Assembly (NCBI GenBank): GCA_002356455.1
Contig: AP017968.1
Coordinates: forward strand, 2,294,001 to 2,358,000
Origin: Fusobacterium varium
GTDB lineage: Bacteria; Fusobacteriota; Fusobacteriia; Fusobacteriales; Fusobacteriaceae
Direction of reading: 5' to 3'
DNA: 64,000 nt
Shown here: positions 16,074 through 27,209 of the stretch, in pieces
How positions within the stretch are numbered: the stretch's first letter is position 1
How the letters are laid out: the number at the start of each line of letters is the position of its first letter
Translations under genes and position numbers: made by a program
The notes under the pieces: generated by a model
Databases searched by the model: none
Told to the model about the DNA's origin: nothing
Seen by the model: only the letters and a program-made list of their open reading frames with translations

Positions 16074-19000
16074 TTAGAACTTATAATTAAATCTTACTCC
16101 ATATTTAACTGATGAATCTTTTCTGTGACCTTCATCTGCAGCTTCCACTTCAAATGTCACTCCCATATGGTTTGCTTTCTCTATTGTCAAACCTACTTTT
16201 CCTATGATTTTTCCTTCCTGTTTCTCTGGAGTAATCAGGCTGTAGTATCCTTCCCCTCCATTTTTAAGTCTGGCTTTATTTCCATCATAGTTTTCACCAA
16301 GTTCATACGCATATTTTACATCTCCAGTCAATTTTACTGAAATATCATTTCCAGCATATATTTTTTGATGCGCTTTTATTCCAGCTCCTAATTGTGCACT
16401 GAAATAATCATTATCTTTGATTTGAACTTCCAAACCTCCATTACTTCCAGCCCTTTCTTTAAACTTTCCTATTTTTCCATATTCAAGATCTAAATCAGTA
16501 TATATATCAAGCTGGCTTGAAAGATCTGTATATATTGTTTTACTAAGTTTATTGTCAAAACTTACTGAATAAGTGTTATAGTCAGCTTTATTCTCATAAG
16601 TTTTGTTAAGTTCAATTTTTCTTTTAGCTATATGTCTATTATATCCTAATTCTACCCTAGATAACAATGAAATTTTATACTCATCACTAAAGTTTTTAAC
16701 ATTATGTATCCCTGCTCTCAATGAATATACATCTTCTTTTGAACCGCCATCATCAAATTTAAATTTAGATCCTGCAAATCCTAATGTATAACCATATTTG
16801 CTTCCATATTCAGCACCTTCTTTCTCTTTCATATAAAGAACTCCCATTACTTTATAATCATAATCATCTATTCCAAGTGTTGAATCTTTATAGTTTCCAT
16901 CAGTATAAATAATACTATATTTGCTGCTGTCTTTTGTTAAATTGTATGAAGATTCCAATTCATAAAATGAATTATCAAAAGCTCTATTGATATCCTGCAT
17001 TCTTCCCTGGATAGTTGCATAAATATCTCCTCTCAGCTCTGCAAGAGTTCTAGTGGCTTCTTTCTCGAAACTTCCTGTATCCAAACCATCCAGATATTCA
17101 TTTAAGCCTTTCAATATATCTGCATCTCTGCCCATTCCATTGCTATTTTCCAATATATTATCCAATCCTTTATCAAGAGCATCAAACTGTTCTCCTATAG
17201 TAAGGTCAGCATATGGTCTTTTTACAATAACTAAATGCCCATCACTTGTGACTTTAGCTATAAATAGAGGAGAAGTGACAGGAGTAAGTTTATTTCCTGT
17301 TATAGTTCCTGCTGCTGTATTGACAAAATCTTCTATTAAATAAGTTCTACCATTTCCTGTTGAAGCAAAATTTGAAAGAAGTTTTACTTCTCCGCTTACA
17401 CTATGTGCATTGAACAGTGGAGTTCCAGTTGTTACATCTACATATGCCCCATTAACTATTATAGAACCTGCTGTTGAAAGTGTTCCTCCAATAGCCACAT
17501 ATTTATCATTTATTGTGATATTTCCTTTTGAATCTACAACAACACTTCCTATATTGGCAGTAGAAGATGTTCCTGAAGTATCTTCAGCTTTTCCTGTTCC
17601 AGTAACATATATGTTTCCTCTGTTTACTACTTTTCCACTGCCTTCTATTCCTGTTCCATTAACTACATTGATAGTTCCATCATTTACAAGTTCAGACCCT
17701 ACACTTAAAAGCATTCCAACACCTTCAGTTACATTTATAACAGCATTATTGATTATTGTTCCGCCAGCATATGCTGCCATACCTACAGTAGAAGCTCCAC
17801 AAGCAGCTAATGTTCCTCCTAAATTAATAGTTCCATTATTTACAGCAATTGCTCCATCTCTTACCAGAACACCAATTCCTCCATTATCTATATTCATAAT
17901 TCCATTATTTGTAAATTTAGTTCCTGCTCCTGTTCCAAATACTCCTAATGAATGATCATGATTTACAGTTATTGCAGTTCCTGCTGTATTTACAGCTTTA
18001 CTTCCAGAAGACAGATAGATTCCAACTGAATTTTTGTGTTCTGCTACATTTGCATGGTTTCCTCCTGGTACAGTTGTAGCTCCCACTGTTATATTTCCAG
18101 TATTTGTTATGTCATTATTCCCAGAGGCATAAATTCCAACAGCGGCTTCTCCAAGTACCATATCTGCATCATTATTTATAGTTGCAGTATTTGAAGTAAT
18201 GATGTCTGCTTTTCCTTCTTCCTTTATTACCTGTTGAACATAGATTCCATAACCTCCATCTCCTACATTCCAGTTTCCAGCTGAAGCAGTTATAACTCCT
18301 GTTCCCAGAGCTTTATATATTCCAATAGATGCTTCTGATGTTCCTTTATTATCTACTGTTATATCTCCAGTATATGAAATATTTCCATTTCCAGAACTTA
18401 CTATTCCAACACTTTTTCCAGCTCCTACAGACATATTTCCTGATACCAGCATATTTATATCTTTTCCATAAACACCTACAGCTTTATCAGTTCCAACTGT
18501 AATATTTGGGGCTGTTACAGTCATAGTTTCTGTACCAGTTCCTGCTCCATAGATACCTACGGCTCCTGCTCCAACTGAAATAGGTGCTCCTGTCTGTGAA
18601 ATATTTCCTACATTCACTCCATAGATACCAATGCTGTTGGCTCCTACTGATACAGTTCCTGTTCCTGTATATGTTCCTCCATCAAGATATACTCCTATTG
18701 AAGACTGTACTCCTGATGAAGAAGTTCCAACAAGTACAGTTCCTCCTATATTTAATGCTCCCCCTTCATTATACAATCCGATATTTTTATCTCCTGATAC
18801 ATCAATATTTCCAGTTACTGCTACATTATTGGAAACAGTTCCTTTTACCATTATTCCTACCTGATTCCTTCCTGTTGCTCCAATGGTAGTTCCTGCCAAT
18901 GTTCCAGAAGATTTATTTAATATCAATCCAATAGTATTATTTCCAGTTTGATTTATTGTTGGAATAGTTCCAACTGAAGTAACACTGTCATAATAAATTC

Positions 19001-22000
19001 CTATTGAATGTTTCTCTGATGTTCCAGCTTGTACAGTTATAGCAGTAGTTCCAAATGATGGAGCTGAACTTTTTACATAAGCACCTATTCCTCCATTTTT
19101 TGCTGTAATAGAAGAACCTAAAGTATTTACACTTCCTCCTTCTGCTACTATTCCAATTTTATTGTCAGCTACAAGATTTCCAGAGAATGTGAGATTTCCT
19201 CCATTTGAATATACAAATACTCCATCTGTTCCTACACTGATTTTTGAAATATCGTTTATTATAACAGAAGAAGAAGCTCCATTTACATATACTCCTATTC
19301 CCTTATCTCCTGCTGAAATATTTGCAGAAGTTCCAATTGTTATATTTGAGCCGCTGTCAGCTACAAGTCCTATTGATGTTTCTCCATTTCCAACTCCAAT
19401 AGTTCCATTAACTGTTCCAGTTGTTCCTTTAGCCAATACTCCTATACTGTCTGCTCCCAAAGAAATTGTTCCTATATTTAAAGGTACTCCAGTGACATTT
19501 TCCAATACAACTCCTGTATTATTAGATGATCCAGCAACTGAAGTGATATTATTTGATATTATTCCAGTTACTGTCCCTTTAATATATACACCTATTCCAT
19601 CTGTTCCTGTCATAATCATATTATCATTCTGTATTGATAGAGCTGTTCCGTTATTAGAAGAATAGATACCAATTCCATCTGTTCCTACATTGATTTGCCC
19701 TGTATTTGCTACATCAGCAATATCTGTATATATTCCAATAGAGGCATTACTTGATGATTTTCCTGAGGCAGTTATTATACCACTATTAGCTATTGTTATT
19801 CCTGCTCCTGGAAGTGAACTTCCTTTCATAGCTGCAAGCCCTATTCCACCTGATGATGCTGTTATATTTCCAGAATTTGATATACTTTGCGGTGTAGTTG
19901 TTCCACTGTTATATTCTCCTAAAAGTCCTACTGCTCCATCTCCTACATTAAGATTTCCTGTTGATGACAGACTTCCATTAGATGTTGATGCAAGTGAACC
20001 TGATCCTGTGACATTTATATTATTTCCAAGAGTAAGATTTCCTCCATTATTAAATATTCCTATTCCTCCACCTGACAGGAAATTAAATGTCAGGTTTCCT
20101 GTTATTCCAAGATTTGCAGTTCCTTTATCTACATAGATACCTGCTCCTCCATCAATATTCAAAGTTGCATTTCCTGTTGTCAAAGTAGAATACTCAGTTA
20201 CATATACTCCTACTCCTCCTTCAGTTTTTACAGTTCCATTAAGAACTAAATCCACCCCTGTAAAAGTTCCAGTATCATTTCCTAAATAGATTCCTACTCC
20301 ATTTCTGGCATTTACACTTACATTGTTTATAGTATAAGTTGATGTTATTCCTTTATCTAAAAGTATCCCTACAGATGTGTCTAATGTATTCACTCCAGTA
20401 GTTATCACTGCTCCATTTAATGAAACTGTACCATCTAAGATATACGTTCCTACTGATCCTGTTCCTGTTGTAATATTTCCTGATATTACTGAATTATTCT
20501 TAGCTGTAACTCCTATTGCTCCTGTAGACGCTGAAGAATTTACTGTAAAATCAATCTTAGCATTATCACCGTAAACTCCCACAGCTCCTGAAGCTATATC
20601 CAGAATTCCAGATTTTATTTTATTAGAACCTGTATTTTCCAAATAAATACCTATTCCGCTTGTCACTACTTCTATTTTTCCTGCTGACCCATCAAAGCTA
20701 TTTCCTGCCCCCTCTACATATACTCCTGTTCCTTTATCTGTAGTTATAGTTCCGCTGTTTTTCCCTAAACTTGAAGCAGTCCCTGAAATATACATTCCAA
20801 GATTTTGTCCAGCATCTGTTATTGTTCCTAGATTTTCTACAGAAGCAGTATTTTCTGCTGCCATTCCCACTGAAGTAGTTCCTAAATCATTAAGAAATAT
20901 TTTTCCTGCAGCTGAATTTATTCCCTGACCATTTTCAGAATAGACTCCTATTCCTCCCGCTCCATTTAAAGTAATATCAGCATTTGAAGTATATCTAGAA
21001 TTTCCTCCAACAAAAGCTCCTATATTTCCAGCCTTTCCTGCAAGAGTAGTAATATCTGAATTATTTGAAAGATTTATTCCATCTGCTGCATATATTCCTA
21101 TTGTATTTCCATCTTTTAGATTTATTTTAGAACTGTTAGTTACAGGAGAACTTCCTGTTCCTTTGCTGTAATACACACCAATATTTTTATTTGAAGTGGT
21201 ATTTTCGACATTGATGTCTCCTCCAACAGCATATGCCCCACTTGTAAGATACATTCCTGTTCCTATTCCTGCAGTTGTTTTTAAAGTTAAGTCTGTTGCT
21301 GCTCCTACTCCTATATTTAATTTTCCACCATCACCATACACACCAATAGCGTCATTTTCAGCAGTTACAGTTCCTCCTATATTTGAAGCTCTATCTACAA
21401 ATATTCCAGTTGTTTTTGCTCCTGTTGCCTCAACATTTACAATAAGGTCATTCTCTCCTTTTGAATAAAGTCCAATAGCCTGATTGCTTACCTGTATTTT
21501 CCCATTTCCTATGTATGAACTTTTGCCTGATGAGTTTTCAAGATATATTCCAACTGTTTTATGTCCTGTAGTCACTGGTGTTCCAACTCCATTTACATTC
21601 AAAGTTTTTCCAGCATCTAAAGTTACCTTAGCTCCATTTTTTCCATAAGCAAAGATATTTTTATTTTCATTAGACTGAGAAAAAAGAATATTGTCTTTTA
21701 TTTCAACTTCTGCATTCTCTGCAAATACTCCTACACTTTCTTTTCCAGTAAAAATAATACTTCCTAAAGCATTTAATTCTGCCTTAGCCCCATCTTTTAC
21801 ATATATTCCAGTAGAACTATCTGCTCCTAAATTTATTGTTCCTCCATTTGAAACTGTATTTCCTGTTCCTGAAGCAAACATTCCAATGTGTGTAGAATCA
21901 TTTATATTTATAGTATTACTGTTAATAATTTTTCCTGCTGAAGTATACATTCCTATTGCTCCTGTTTTTCCAGATAATAGATTTATTATTCCAGCATTAG

Positions 22001-25000
22001 TAGCAGTATTATTTAGACTTCCTTTTTTCAGATATATTCCTACTCCATCTTTTCCTATATCCAATTGGGCATTTGAAACAAAATTAAGATTTTCTGCATA
22101 AACAGCTGTTGCTTTTTCAAGATTCTGAGTATTTATCCCAAAATTTAAAGTTTGTGTTTCTGCTCCAGTTCCTTCACCTTTGTAGAATATAGCTGTTTGT
22201 CCTGTTGTTCCGCTTCCATTTTGATTTAAAGTTAAAGTTGTTGTATTAAGCACTGTCTTTTCATTAGCTAATACTCCTATTGCATTTGTACCTAATTTAA
22301 GTGCTCCCACATTTGTCACTTCTGAATCAAAAGCAGCATAAATACCTATAGCTCCTGTACCAACTGAGATATTTCCAGTATTTTCTAAAGTTGCATTACT
22401 TCCATATATACCCACTGCCATTTCTGAGCTTGTAGAATTTCCTATATTTATATTTCCACTATTTTTAGCTGTTGCATCAGTTTTTGTCCCAGATGGTTTA
22501 TTATTGAAAGCATATATCCCTATATTCCCTTCTCCTGCCAGTTCTATATTTCCGCTGTTTTCGATAGATATAGTATTTTCTCCTGCTTTCCCTCCAAATT
22601 CATCTATTATTGGTGTTCCCAATGGCTGTTGCTCTCTATTAGTCATTCCCAATATACCAATAGCTTTATTTCCAGCTACTTTTATATCCCCTTGAGCTTT
22701 TACTTTACTTCCATTTACAGCATATATTCCTACACCTTTATCATTTACAGGTCCACTTCCAGTTTCTACTTCTATAGTTGTTCCAGCCTCTGCATTTATT
22801 TCACCATAATTTATGTATAATCCAATAGCTCCTGAACCTCCAGAATCAGTTCTATTTGCAGATATTTTAGCTCCGCCATCAAGAGAGTTGTATTTTAAAT
22901 TAATTTGAGTGTCAGCTACAGAAACTGCTGCTTTACTTGAACTCATTTCGAGTCCAACAACCTGCCCTTTAAAATAGTCATTGGCATATGTACTGTCTGT
23001 TGAAGCATTTACTTTTACTCCAGCTGCTACATCCAATTTCAATCTTTGAGCCAAAAATCTTCTTGAATAAAAATATCCATCTGAAGTATTCACAGTAGAA
23101 AATTTATCCATATCATTATCAATAGTAAGATCTCCTCCATCTACTGCTGCTACTTTATATTTGTCATATGTTCCATACATATCAGTTCCTGGGTTAATAT
23201 TTATATTTCCACCTAAAGCAGTTATTATAGTTCCCTGAAGATTTGAGCTCTGCAGTCCTGCTGCATTTTTCAAATTAGCAACTATAGCATCATTTGACAT
23301 CATAGTTATAGTTGTATTACTCAATTTTATAGGTCTAGATGCTTCTGGAATATTCAAATCCATTTCAATTCCTGTGGCATTTCCACCAAGTATTATTTCA
23401 GCACCTGTCAAATCAATTTTTCCAACACCATCAGAATATGCTGCATAACCGTCACCACGATATTCTAATTTTGCATTATTTAAATTGATGCTGCTTCCTG
23501 CACCAAAAGAAGCAACTCCTGCTGATCCATTTTTTACATTTATGTCTGCTCCCTGTATATTTATAATAGAACCATTTCCAGCATAAACTGCCAATCCTTT
23601 TGTTACAGGGTTAGAAGAATCATCAACTGTTATTTTCAAACTTTTTCCAGAAGTAAGTGCTATTGTTCCACCATTTCCATAAATACCTGTTGCACCATTT
23701 TCAGCTTTGATGACAGTATTATTATTTATTGTAGTTGCTCCAGTTCCTGTATTATACAGTCCTGATGATTTTTCTCCATTTACTTCTAAAGTTCCTGAAA
23801 GATTAAATTTTCCTTCATTAGAAATAGCAGCATTTTTTTCAGACCCTGTCATTTTAATTGTTCCTGTATTTTCTCCCTGAGTCCACTTATCTACATACAT
23901 TCCTGTACTTTCTTTGCCACCTAGAATAATAGTTCCAGTATTTCTAATATTTATTTTAGACGATAATGCTGTCCCAGTAGCAGATAATCCTGTAGTCTGT
24001 ATAAGACCACTCCCAACAGTTATATTTCCGCTGTTGTATATATGCTGTGTCTGTCCATTAGAATGAGCAACTGTATTTCCACTGCCACTGGTACCAGTAG
24101 TTGTGATATCAGCCTGTATCTGAATTCCATATTTATCAGTTCTTATAAGAGTGCTGTTAGTCGCCCCAGTTCCTATATTAAAGTTTCCCATTACCTGATT
24201 ATTAAATATAAAATCATTAGTATTATTAGCAGAATAATCAAGCAGTCTTAAAAATCCTATTACTTCATTTCCTACTATCTCTACATTAATTCCAAAAAAG
24301 TTAGATATTGGATTTGCTCCACTTAACACACCATGATTCAAATTTCCAGCTTCTGTATAAGGGCTTGGAGCTGAAGAAAGAGATTTTCCTATAGCAAGTC
24401 CTACATTCTTCTGTCCACCAACAGTTATTTTTCCTGCTCCTCCTGATACAGTTACATCATCATAATATACATTATTGGAAGTAAATATATTCTTCATTCT
24501 ATAACCATAGTTATTTTTACCATTTACCTCAATATTTCCAATTTCAACATCAACTGGAATATAAGTTTGAGCTGTATAAGCACCAAAATCTATCCCTATA
24601 CTATTTTCATTATTTATTATAATAACCCCTGTATTTTTAGTCTGGTTATTATTATACTTAGTTCTTCCTGTTTCATTAAGAGCTTCTGTATCTATCATTA
24701 TTCCAATAACATTATAACCAGAATTCAATGTTATTTTTCCTTTATTATTAAATATTGAATAACCAACTCTATTATCCTGACTATCCCATAATTGATGCTC
24801 TACTCCTACAAGTATTTCATATGTTGTTCCTGATACTGGATTTATTTTAGATGAACCATTCAATACTAGTGTTCCAGTGAATTCTGCTGTCTTTGCTCCT
24901 CCACTTTGTCCCAGCCATCCTGATGACAATCCTCCACCCATAGATGGGAATCCATCAGATGTGTGTCGTCCAGCTGGATTATGACTTAGAAACATCTTTG

Positions 25001-26246
25001 TATATACACTATCTGAAGTTCCATAATTCATCTGATAATTTCCACCAATAATAGCATTATGATCTCTTAGTTCATTTATAAAAGCATTTGTTTTTCCTGT
25101 ACTTCCTGGAGCCAATATCTCACTAAAGGAATACTCTACTGTAGTTGAAGCATGTATATTTCCGTTGCTCCATGTAGTGACATTACCTCCAGCTGTGATT
25201 TTTATTGGATTGGCTTCTGTATTTCCTGGAGTTGAATAATTTTCATAGTTTTCTATTACTATGTTGGCATCTATACTTCCTCTCTTAGCCCCATTTTGCA
25301 CTGACCCTATTCCATATGACTGCCCAAATCCCGTTCCTACAAAGTTTAAAGCTGGTGGAGTAAATTCCACTGGTGCTACTATTGTTGGTGTAGATGGTGC
25401 TGCTGGTGGAATTATCATAGTTGGTTCATATCCCTCAGGTGCTGCTGGGAGATTTACAACTATATTTTTTTCTGCTGGTTCAGTTGGAGTTGGAATAACT
25501 GGTGCAGTTATTTCTATTTTATCCACTGCTGATGGTGTTACTACAGTTACCGTCACTCCACTTGGTGCTGATGGCGTTCCTGGTTGAGTTATAGATATAC
25601 TTGGTATTGTTATTGCAACTGGATTCACAGCTCCTGGCAGAGCTCCTAATACAACATTTGGTGTAGTTACATTCACAGATACACTTGGATTAATTTCAGG
25701 CATTTCAGGTTCTAAAAGCTGAATATTGGCTCCTAAATCTATTTCTTCTCTAAATACTGAGGTATCTACAGCTACCCCATTCCCTGACATTATTTTGTCT
25801 TTTCCAATATTCCCAGAAGATTTCAGCATAGATTTTCCAGCTCTTGTTCCATAATATTCATTTACTGCATCTATTGTTTCTTTAAATTCTTTTTCTGTTC
25901 TGTCTTTTGTTTTTCCATTATCCAGATACTGATAAGTAAAAAATACCTGTGTACTTGATATTAGAGGTTTAGAATAAAAATCTCCCTTTCTTACAAGCTC
26001 TACAAAATCTGAATTATATTCTTTTATCAATTTTTCATTTTCAGCTATTTTCCTTTTTATTTCTTCTCTTTCTAATTCAATTCTAGTTAAAATATCTCCT
26101 TTTGTTTCCTGTATTTCCTCTGCTGTTATCCCTGCTCCTAATGATATTCCTCCTGTTATCAGAAAAGCTATCAAAATTGAAAAAGAGAAACTGACTTTTC
26201 TCTTTAAAAATCTTTTTAGAGATTTTTCTATCTCATTTTTTCTCAT
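16074..26246 (-). CDS. Giant type V autotransporter adhesin, 3390 aa
   Basis: Residues 1-40 are the fusobacterial autotransporter N-terminus (EIEKSLKRFLKRK, long hydrophobic core, cut near SLGAG). A charged coiled segment (40-150) and a Pro/Thr/Val-rich stretch (about 180-320) precede a passenger of nearly 2800 residues made of degenerate beta-helix repeats (GxIGVYxxG, GNITVG, NTGTIN types), Asn/Gly/Thr-rich and almost free of cysteine. The last 270 residues form the beta-barrel (YSIIYTDGNY ... FEVEAADEGHRKDSSVKYGVRFNYKF) with the terminal Phe needed for outer-membrane insertion. It is likely a surface adhesin of the RadD/Fap2 type. It is preceded after 12 bp by a small secreted coiled-coil gene in one operon. 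Long plus-strand frames across it are composition shadows. Confidence 0.93.
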   Translation of the reverse strand: MRKNEIEKSLKRFLKRKVSFSFSILIAFLITGGISLGAGITAEEIQETKGDILTRIELEREEIKRKIAENEKLIKEYNSDFVELVRKGDFYSKPLISSTQVFFTYQYLDNGKTKDRTEKEFKETIDAVNEYYGTRAGKSMLKSSGNIGKDKIMSGNGVAVDTSVFREEIDLGANIQLLEPEMPEINPSVSVNVTTPNVVLGALPGAVNPVAITIPSISITQPGTPSAPSGVTVTVVTPSAVDKIEITAPVIPTPTEPAEKNIVVNLPAAPEGYEPTMIIPPAAPSTPTIVAPVEFTPPALNFVGTGFGQSYGIGSVQNGAKRGSIDANIVIENYENYSTPGNTEANPIKITAGGNVTTWSNGNIHASTTVEYSFSEILAPGSTGKTNAFINELRDHNAIIGGNYQMNYGTSDSVYTKMFLSHNPAGRHTSDGFPSMGGGLSSGWLGQSGGAKTAEFTGTLVLNGSSKINPVSGTTYEILVGVEHQLWDSQDNRVGYSIFNNKGKITLNSGYNVIGIMIDTEALNETGRTKYNNNQTKNTGVIIINNENSIGIDFGAYTAQTYIPVDVEIGNIEVNGKNNYGYRMKNIFTSNNVYYDDVTVSGGAGKITVGGQKNVGLAIGKSLSSAPSPYTEAGNLNHGVLSGANPISNFFGINVEIVGNEVIGFLRLLDYSANNTNDFIFNNQVMGNFNIGTGATNSTLIRTDKYGIQIQADITTTGTSGSGNTVAHSNGQTQHIYNSGNITVGSGLIQTTGLSATGTALSSKINIRNTGTIILGGKESTGMYVDKWTQGENTGTIKMTGSEKNAAISNEGKFNLSGTLEVNGEKSSGLYNTGTGATTINNNTVIKAENGATGIYGNGGTIALTSGKSLKITVDDSSNPVTKGLAVYAGNGSIINIQGADINVKNGSAGVASFGAGSSINLNNAKLEYRGDGYAAYSDGVGKIDLTGAEIILGGNATGIEMDLNIPEASRPIKLSNTTITMMSNDAIVANLKNAAGLQSSNLQGTIITALGGNININPGTDMYGTYDKYKVAAVDGGDLTIDNDMDKFSTVNTSDGYFYSRRFLAQRLKLDVAAGVKVNASTDSTYANDYFKGQVVGLEMSSSKAAVSVADTQINLKYNSLDGGAKISANRTDSGGSGAIGLYINYGEINAEAGTTIEVETGSGPVNDKGVGIYAVNGSKVKAQGDIKVAGNKAIGILGMTNREQQPLGTPIIDEFGGKAGENTISIENSGNIELAGEGNIGIYAFNNKPSGTKTDATAKNSGNINIGNSTSSEMAVGIYGSNATLENTGNISVGTGAIGIYAAFDSEVTNVGALKLGTNAIGVLANEKTVLNTTTLTLNQNGSGTTGQTAIFYKGEGTGAETQTLNFGINTQNLEKATAVYAENLNFVSNAQLDIGKDGVGIYLKKGSLNNTATNAGIINLLSGKTGAIGMYTSAGKIINSNTININDSTHIGMFASGTGNTVSNGGTINLGADSSTGIYVKDGAKAELNALGSIIFTGKESVGVFAENAEVEIKDNILFSQSNENKNIFAYGKNGAKVTLDAGKTLNVNGVGTPVTTGHKTVGIYLENSSGKSSYIGNGKIQVSNQAIGLYSKGENDLIVNVEATGAKTTGIFVDRASNIGGTVTAENDAIGVYGDGGKLNIGVGAATDLTLKTTAGIGTGMYLTSGAYAVGGDINVENTTSNKNIGVYYSKGTGSSPVTNSSKINLKDGNTIGIYAADGINLSNNSDITTLAGKAGNIGAFVGGNSRYTSNADITLNGAGGIGVYSENGQGINSAAGKIFLNDLGTTSVGMAAENTASVENLGTITDAGQNLGMYISGTASSLGKNSGTITTDKGTGVYVEGAGNSFDGSAGKIEVVTSGIGIYLENTGSNKIKSGILDIASGAVGVYGDNAKIDFTVNSSASTGAIGVTAKNNSVISGNITTGTGSVGTYILDGTVSLNGAVITTGVNTLDTSVGILLDKGITSTYTINNVSVNARNGVGIYLGNDTGTFTGVDLVLNGTVKTEGGVGVYVTEYSTLTTGNATLNIDGGAGIYVDKGTANLGITGNLTFNFLSGGGIGIFNNGGNLTLGNNINVTGSGSLASTSNGSLSSTGNLNVGDGAVGLLGEYNSGTTTPQSISNSGNITASSGGIGLAAMKGSSLPGAGITIANSGIITASGKSSSNASIGIYTDIADVANTGQINVGTDGIGIYSSNNGTALSIQNDNMIMTGTDGIGVYIKGTVTGIISNNITSVAGSSNNTGVVLENVTGVPLNIGTISLGADSIGVLAKGTTGTVNGTIGVGNGETSIGLVADSGSNITIGTSANISAGDKGIGVYVNGASSSVIINDISKISVGTDGVFVYSNGGNLTFSGNLVADNKIGIVAEGGSVNTLGSSITAKNGGIGAYVKSSAPSFGTTAITVQAGTSEKHSIGIYYDSVTSVGTIPTINQTGNNTIGLILNKSSGTLAGTTIGATGRNQVGIMVKGTVSNNVAVTGNIDVSGDKNIGLYNEGGALNIGGTVLVGTSSSGVQSSIGVYLDGGTYTGTGTVSVGANSIGIYGVNVGNISQTGAPISVGAGAVGIYGAGTGTETMTVTAPNITVGTDKAVGVYGKDINMLVSGNMSVGAGKSVGIVSSGNGNISYTGDITVDNKGTSEASIGIYKALGTGVITASAGNWNVGDGGYGIYVQQVIKEEGKADIITSNTATINNDADMVLGEAAVGIYASGNNDITNTGNITVGATTVPGGNHANVAEHKNSVGIYLSSGSKAVNTAGTAITVNHDHSLGVFGTGAGTKFTNNGIMNIDNGGIGVLVRDGAIAVNNGTINLGGTLAACGASTVGMAAYAGGTIINNAVINVTEGVGMLLSVGSELVNDGTINVVNGTGIEGSGKVVNRGNIYVTGTGKAEDTSGTSSTANIGSVVVDSKGNITINDKYVAIGGTLSTAGSIIVNGAYVDVTTGTPLFNAHSVSGEVKLLSNFASTGNGRTYLIEDFVNTAAGTITGNKLTPVTSPLFIAKVTSDGHLVIVKRPYADLTIGEQFDALDKGLDNILENSNGMGRDADILKGLNEYLDGLDTGSFEKEATRTLAELRGDIYATIQGRMQDINRAFDNSFYELESSYNLTKDSSKYSIIYTDGNYKDSTLGIDDYDYKVMGVLYMKEKEGAEYGSKYGYTLGFAGSKFKFDDGGSKEDVYSLRAGIHNVKNFSDEYKISLLSRVELGYNRHIAKRKIELNKTYENKADYNTYSVSFDNKLSKTIYTDLSSQLDIYTDLDLEYGKIGKFKERAGSNGGLEVQIKDNDYFSAQLGAGIKAHQKIYAGNDISVKLTGDVKYAYELGENYDGNKARLKNGGEGYYSLITPEKQEGKIIGKVGLTIEKANHMGVTFEVEAADEGHRKDSSVKYGVRFNYKF

Positions 26247-26258
26247 AAATCTTCCCCC

Positions 26259-26819
26259 TTAGTTTCTCCCTGTTTTCACTTTTTGTTCCATTGTATCTAA
26301 TTTACTCAAGTATTCATTAAGCCTTTTATTTTCAGATGATAAAATCTGTATTTCATCGTTTTTTAAAATAAATTCTTCATGTACTTCATCAAATTTTTGA
26401 CTTAAAAACACTCTATTTTCTTCTGCTTCTGCTCCTAAAACTTTTTTAAGCTCTTTTATTTCCTCTTCCTCTATTTTCAAAAATGACATTCTTTCTTTTC
26501 CTGCTTGAAATGCTGTAGCTGCTGCTGTTGTTCTCTCTATTGAATTATTTTTACTTCTGAATACTTTTTCTTCAAGAGATTCACTCATGTCTTTTCTAAT
26601 ATCTTCAAGAACTTTCTTCCCCTTTTTTTCCTTTTCTTTTTCTTCAGCTATTCTAGCTTTTTCAGCATCATCTGCTGCTTTTTGTTTTAATTTTTCTTCA
26701 AGTTGTATCTCTTTTCTTATTTGTTCAAGAACTTTTTTTCCTTCTTTTTCATTTATTTCTTGTGAATAAATCATTGTTATACAAGATAAAAAAAGGAATA
26801 CTGCTGCCATTTTTTTCAT
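26259..26819 (-). CDS. Secreted coiled-coil partner protein upstream of the autotransporter
   Basis: 186 residues: a signal peptide (MKKMAAVFLFLSCITMIYSQ) then nearly continuous charged heptads. An internal duplication is visible: GKKVLEQIRKEI near residue 28 and GKKVLEDIRKDM near 67. A second coil runs from about 120 to the end. It has no FadA-like sequence that I can see. Small coiled-coil secreted genes preceding the large adhesin resemble the radABCD arrangement of F. nucleatum, so a chaperone or presentation role for the autotransporter is a reasonable inference. GGGAGAAAG gives the start. Confidence 0.75.
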   Translation of the reverse strand: MKKMAAVFLFLSCITMIYSQEINEKEGKKVLEQIRKEIQLEEKLKQKAADDAEKARIAEEKEKEKKGKKVLEDIRKDMSESLEEKVFRSKNNSIERTTAAATAFQAGKERMSFLKIEEEEIKELKKVLGAEAEENRVFLSQKFDEVHEEFILKNDEIQILSSENKRLNEYLSKLDTMEQKVKTGRN

Positions 26820-26956
26820 AATCTTTCTCCCTTTTAATGTATTTTATTATTAAGAATAGTTTTTTATATTTTGATCCCTCCTTTATTTTTGACGCACAAA
26901 TATTCTAAATATAAGAATTCAAGAATATGTTTTTTATGTTTTTCAGCTAAAAATAT

Positions 26957-27013
26957 AATTTTGTAAACAAAATTCATTTATAGAATTATAACATATATTT
27001 TTTACGCACACAA
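26957..27013 (-). promoter_or_regulatory. Promoter and candidate operator of the giant-autotransporter operon
   Basis: Minus-strand TTGTGT (27008-27013), 17-bp spacer, TATAAT (26985-26990). Just downstream of the start, the perfect palindrome AATTTTGT-N2-ACAAAATT (26957-26974) is placed as a repressor operator. The leader is about 160 bases. Confidence 0.65.
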
Positions 27014-27100
27014 ATAAAATAATAATAGCTTTTTCATTCATATGTTCATATCTAGCTTCTTTAATTGCAGATATATAATGTTTTTTCTATACTTCAATAT

Positions 27101-27203
27101 ATGAAAAAAAGACTGCACAAACAGTCTTTCTTTTCGTATTAATATCTCATTTTTATTTTTTTGTTCTCTATTAACACAACTCTCATTTTCCTATTATTTT
27201 ATC
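27101..27203 (-). ncRNA. Candidate small RNA (about 100 nt) with its own promoter and terminator
   Basis: A consensus promoter (27210-27237) would start a transcript near 27203 that ends at a hairpin AAAGACTG / CAGTCTTT (27108-27129) followed by T7 on the minus strand. No annotated gene lies between. A 15-codon frame starting MRVVLIENKK with a weak AGG site is present, so a small peptide is the alternative. The upstream symporter operon has its own terminator at 27336-27360, so this terminator is otherwise unexplained. Confidence 0.5.
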
Positions 27204-27209
27204 TTTTCT

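Noticed and set aside
17410-25587. Many plus-strand ORFs of 60-180 codons opposite the giant autotransporter
   Set aside because: They are antisense shadows of the Gly/Thr/Asn-rich passenger repeats; Pro/Ile/Val-biased products, no ribosome sites, no recognisable domains.
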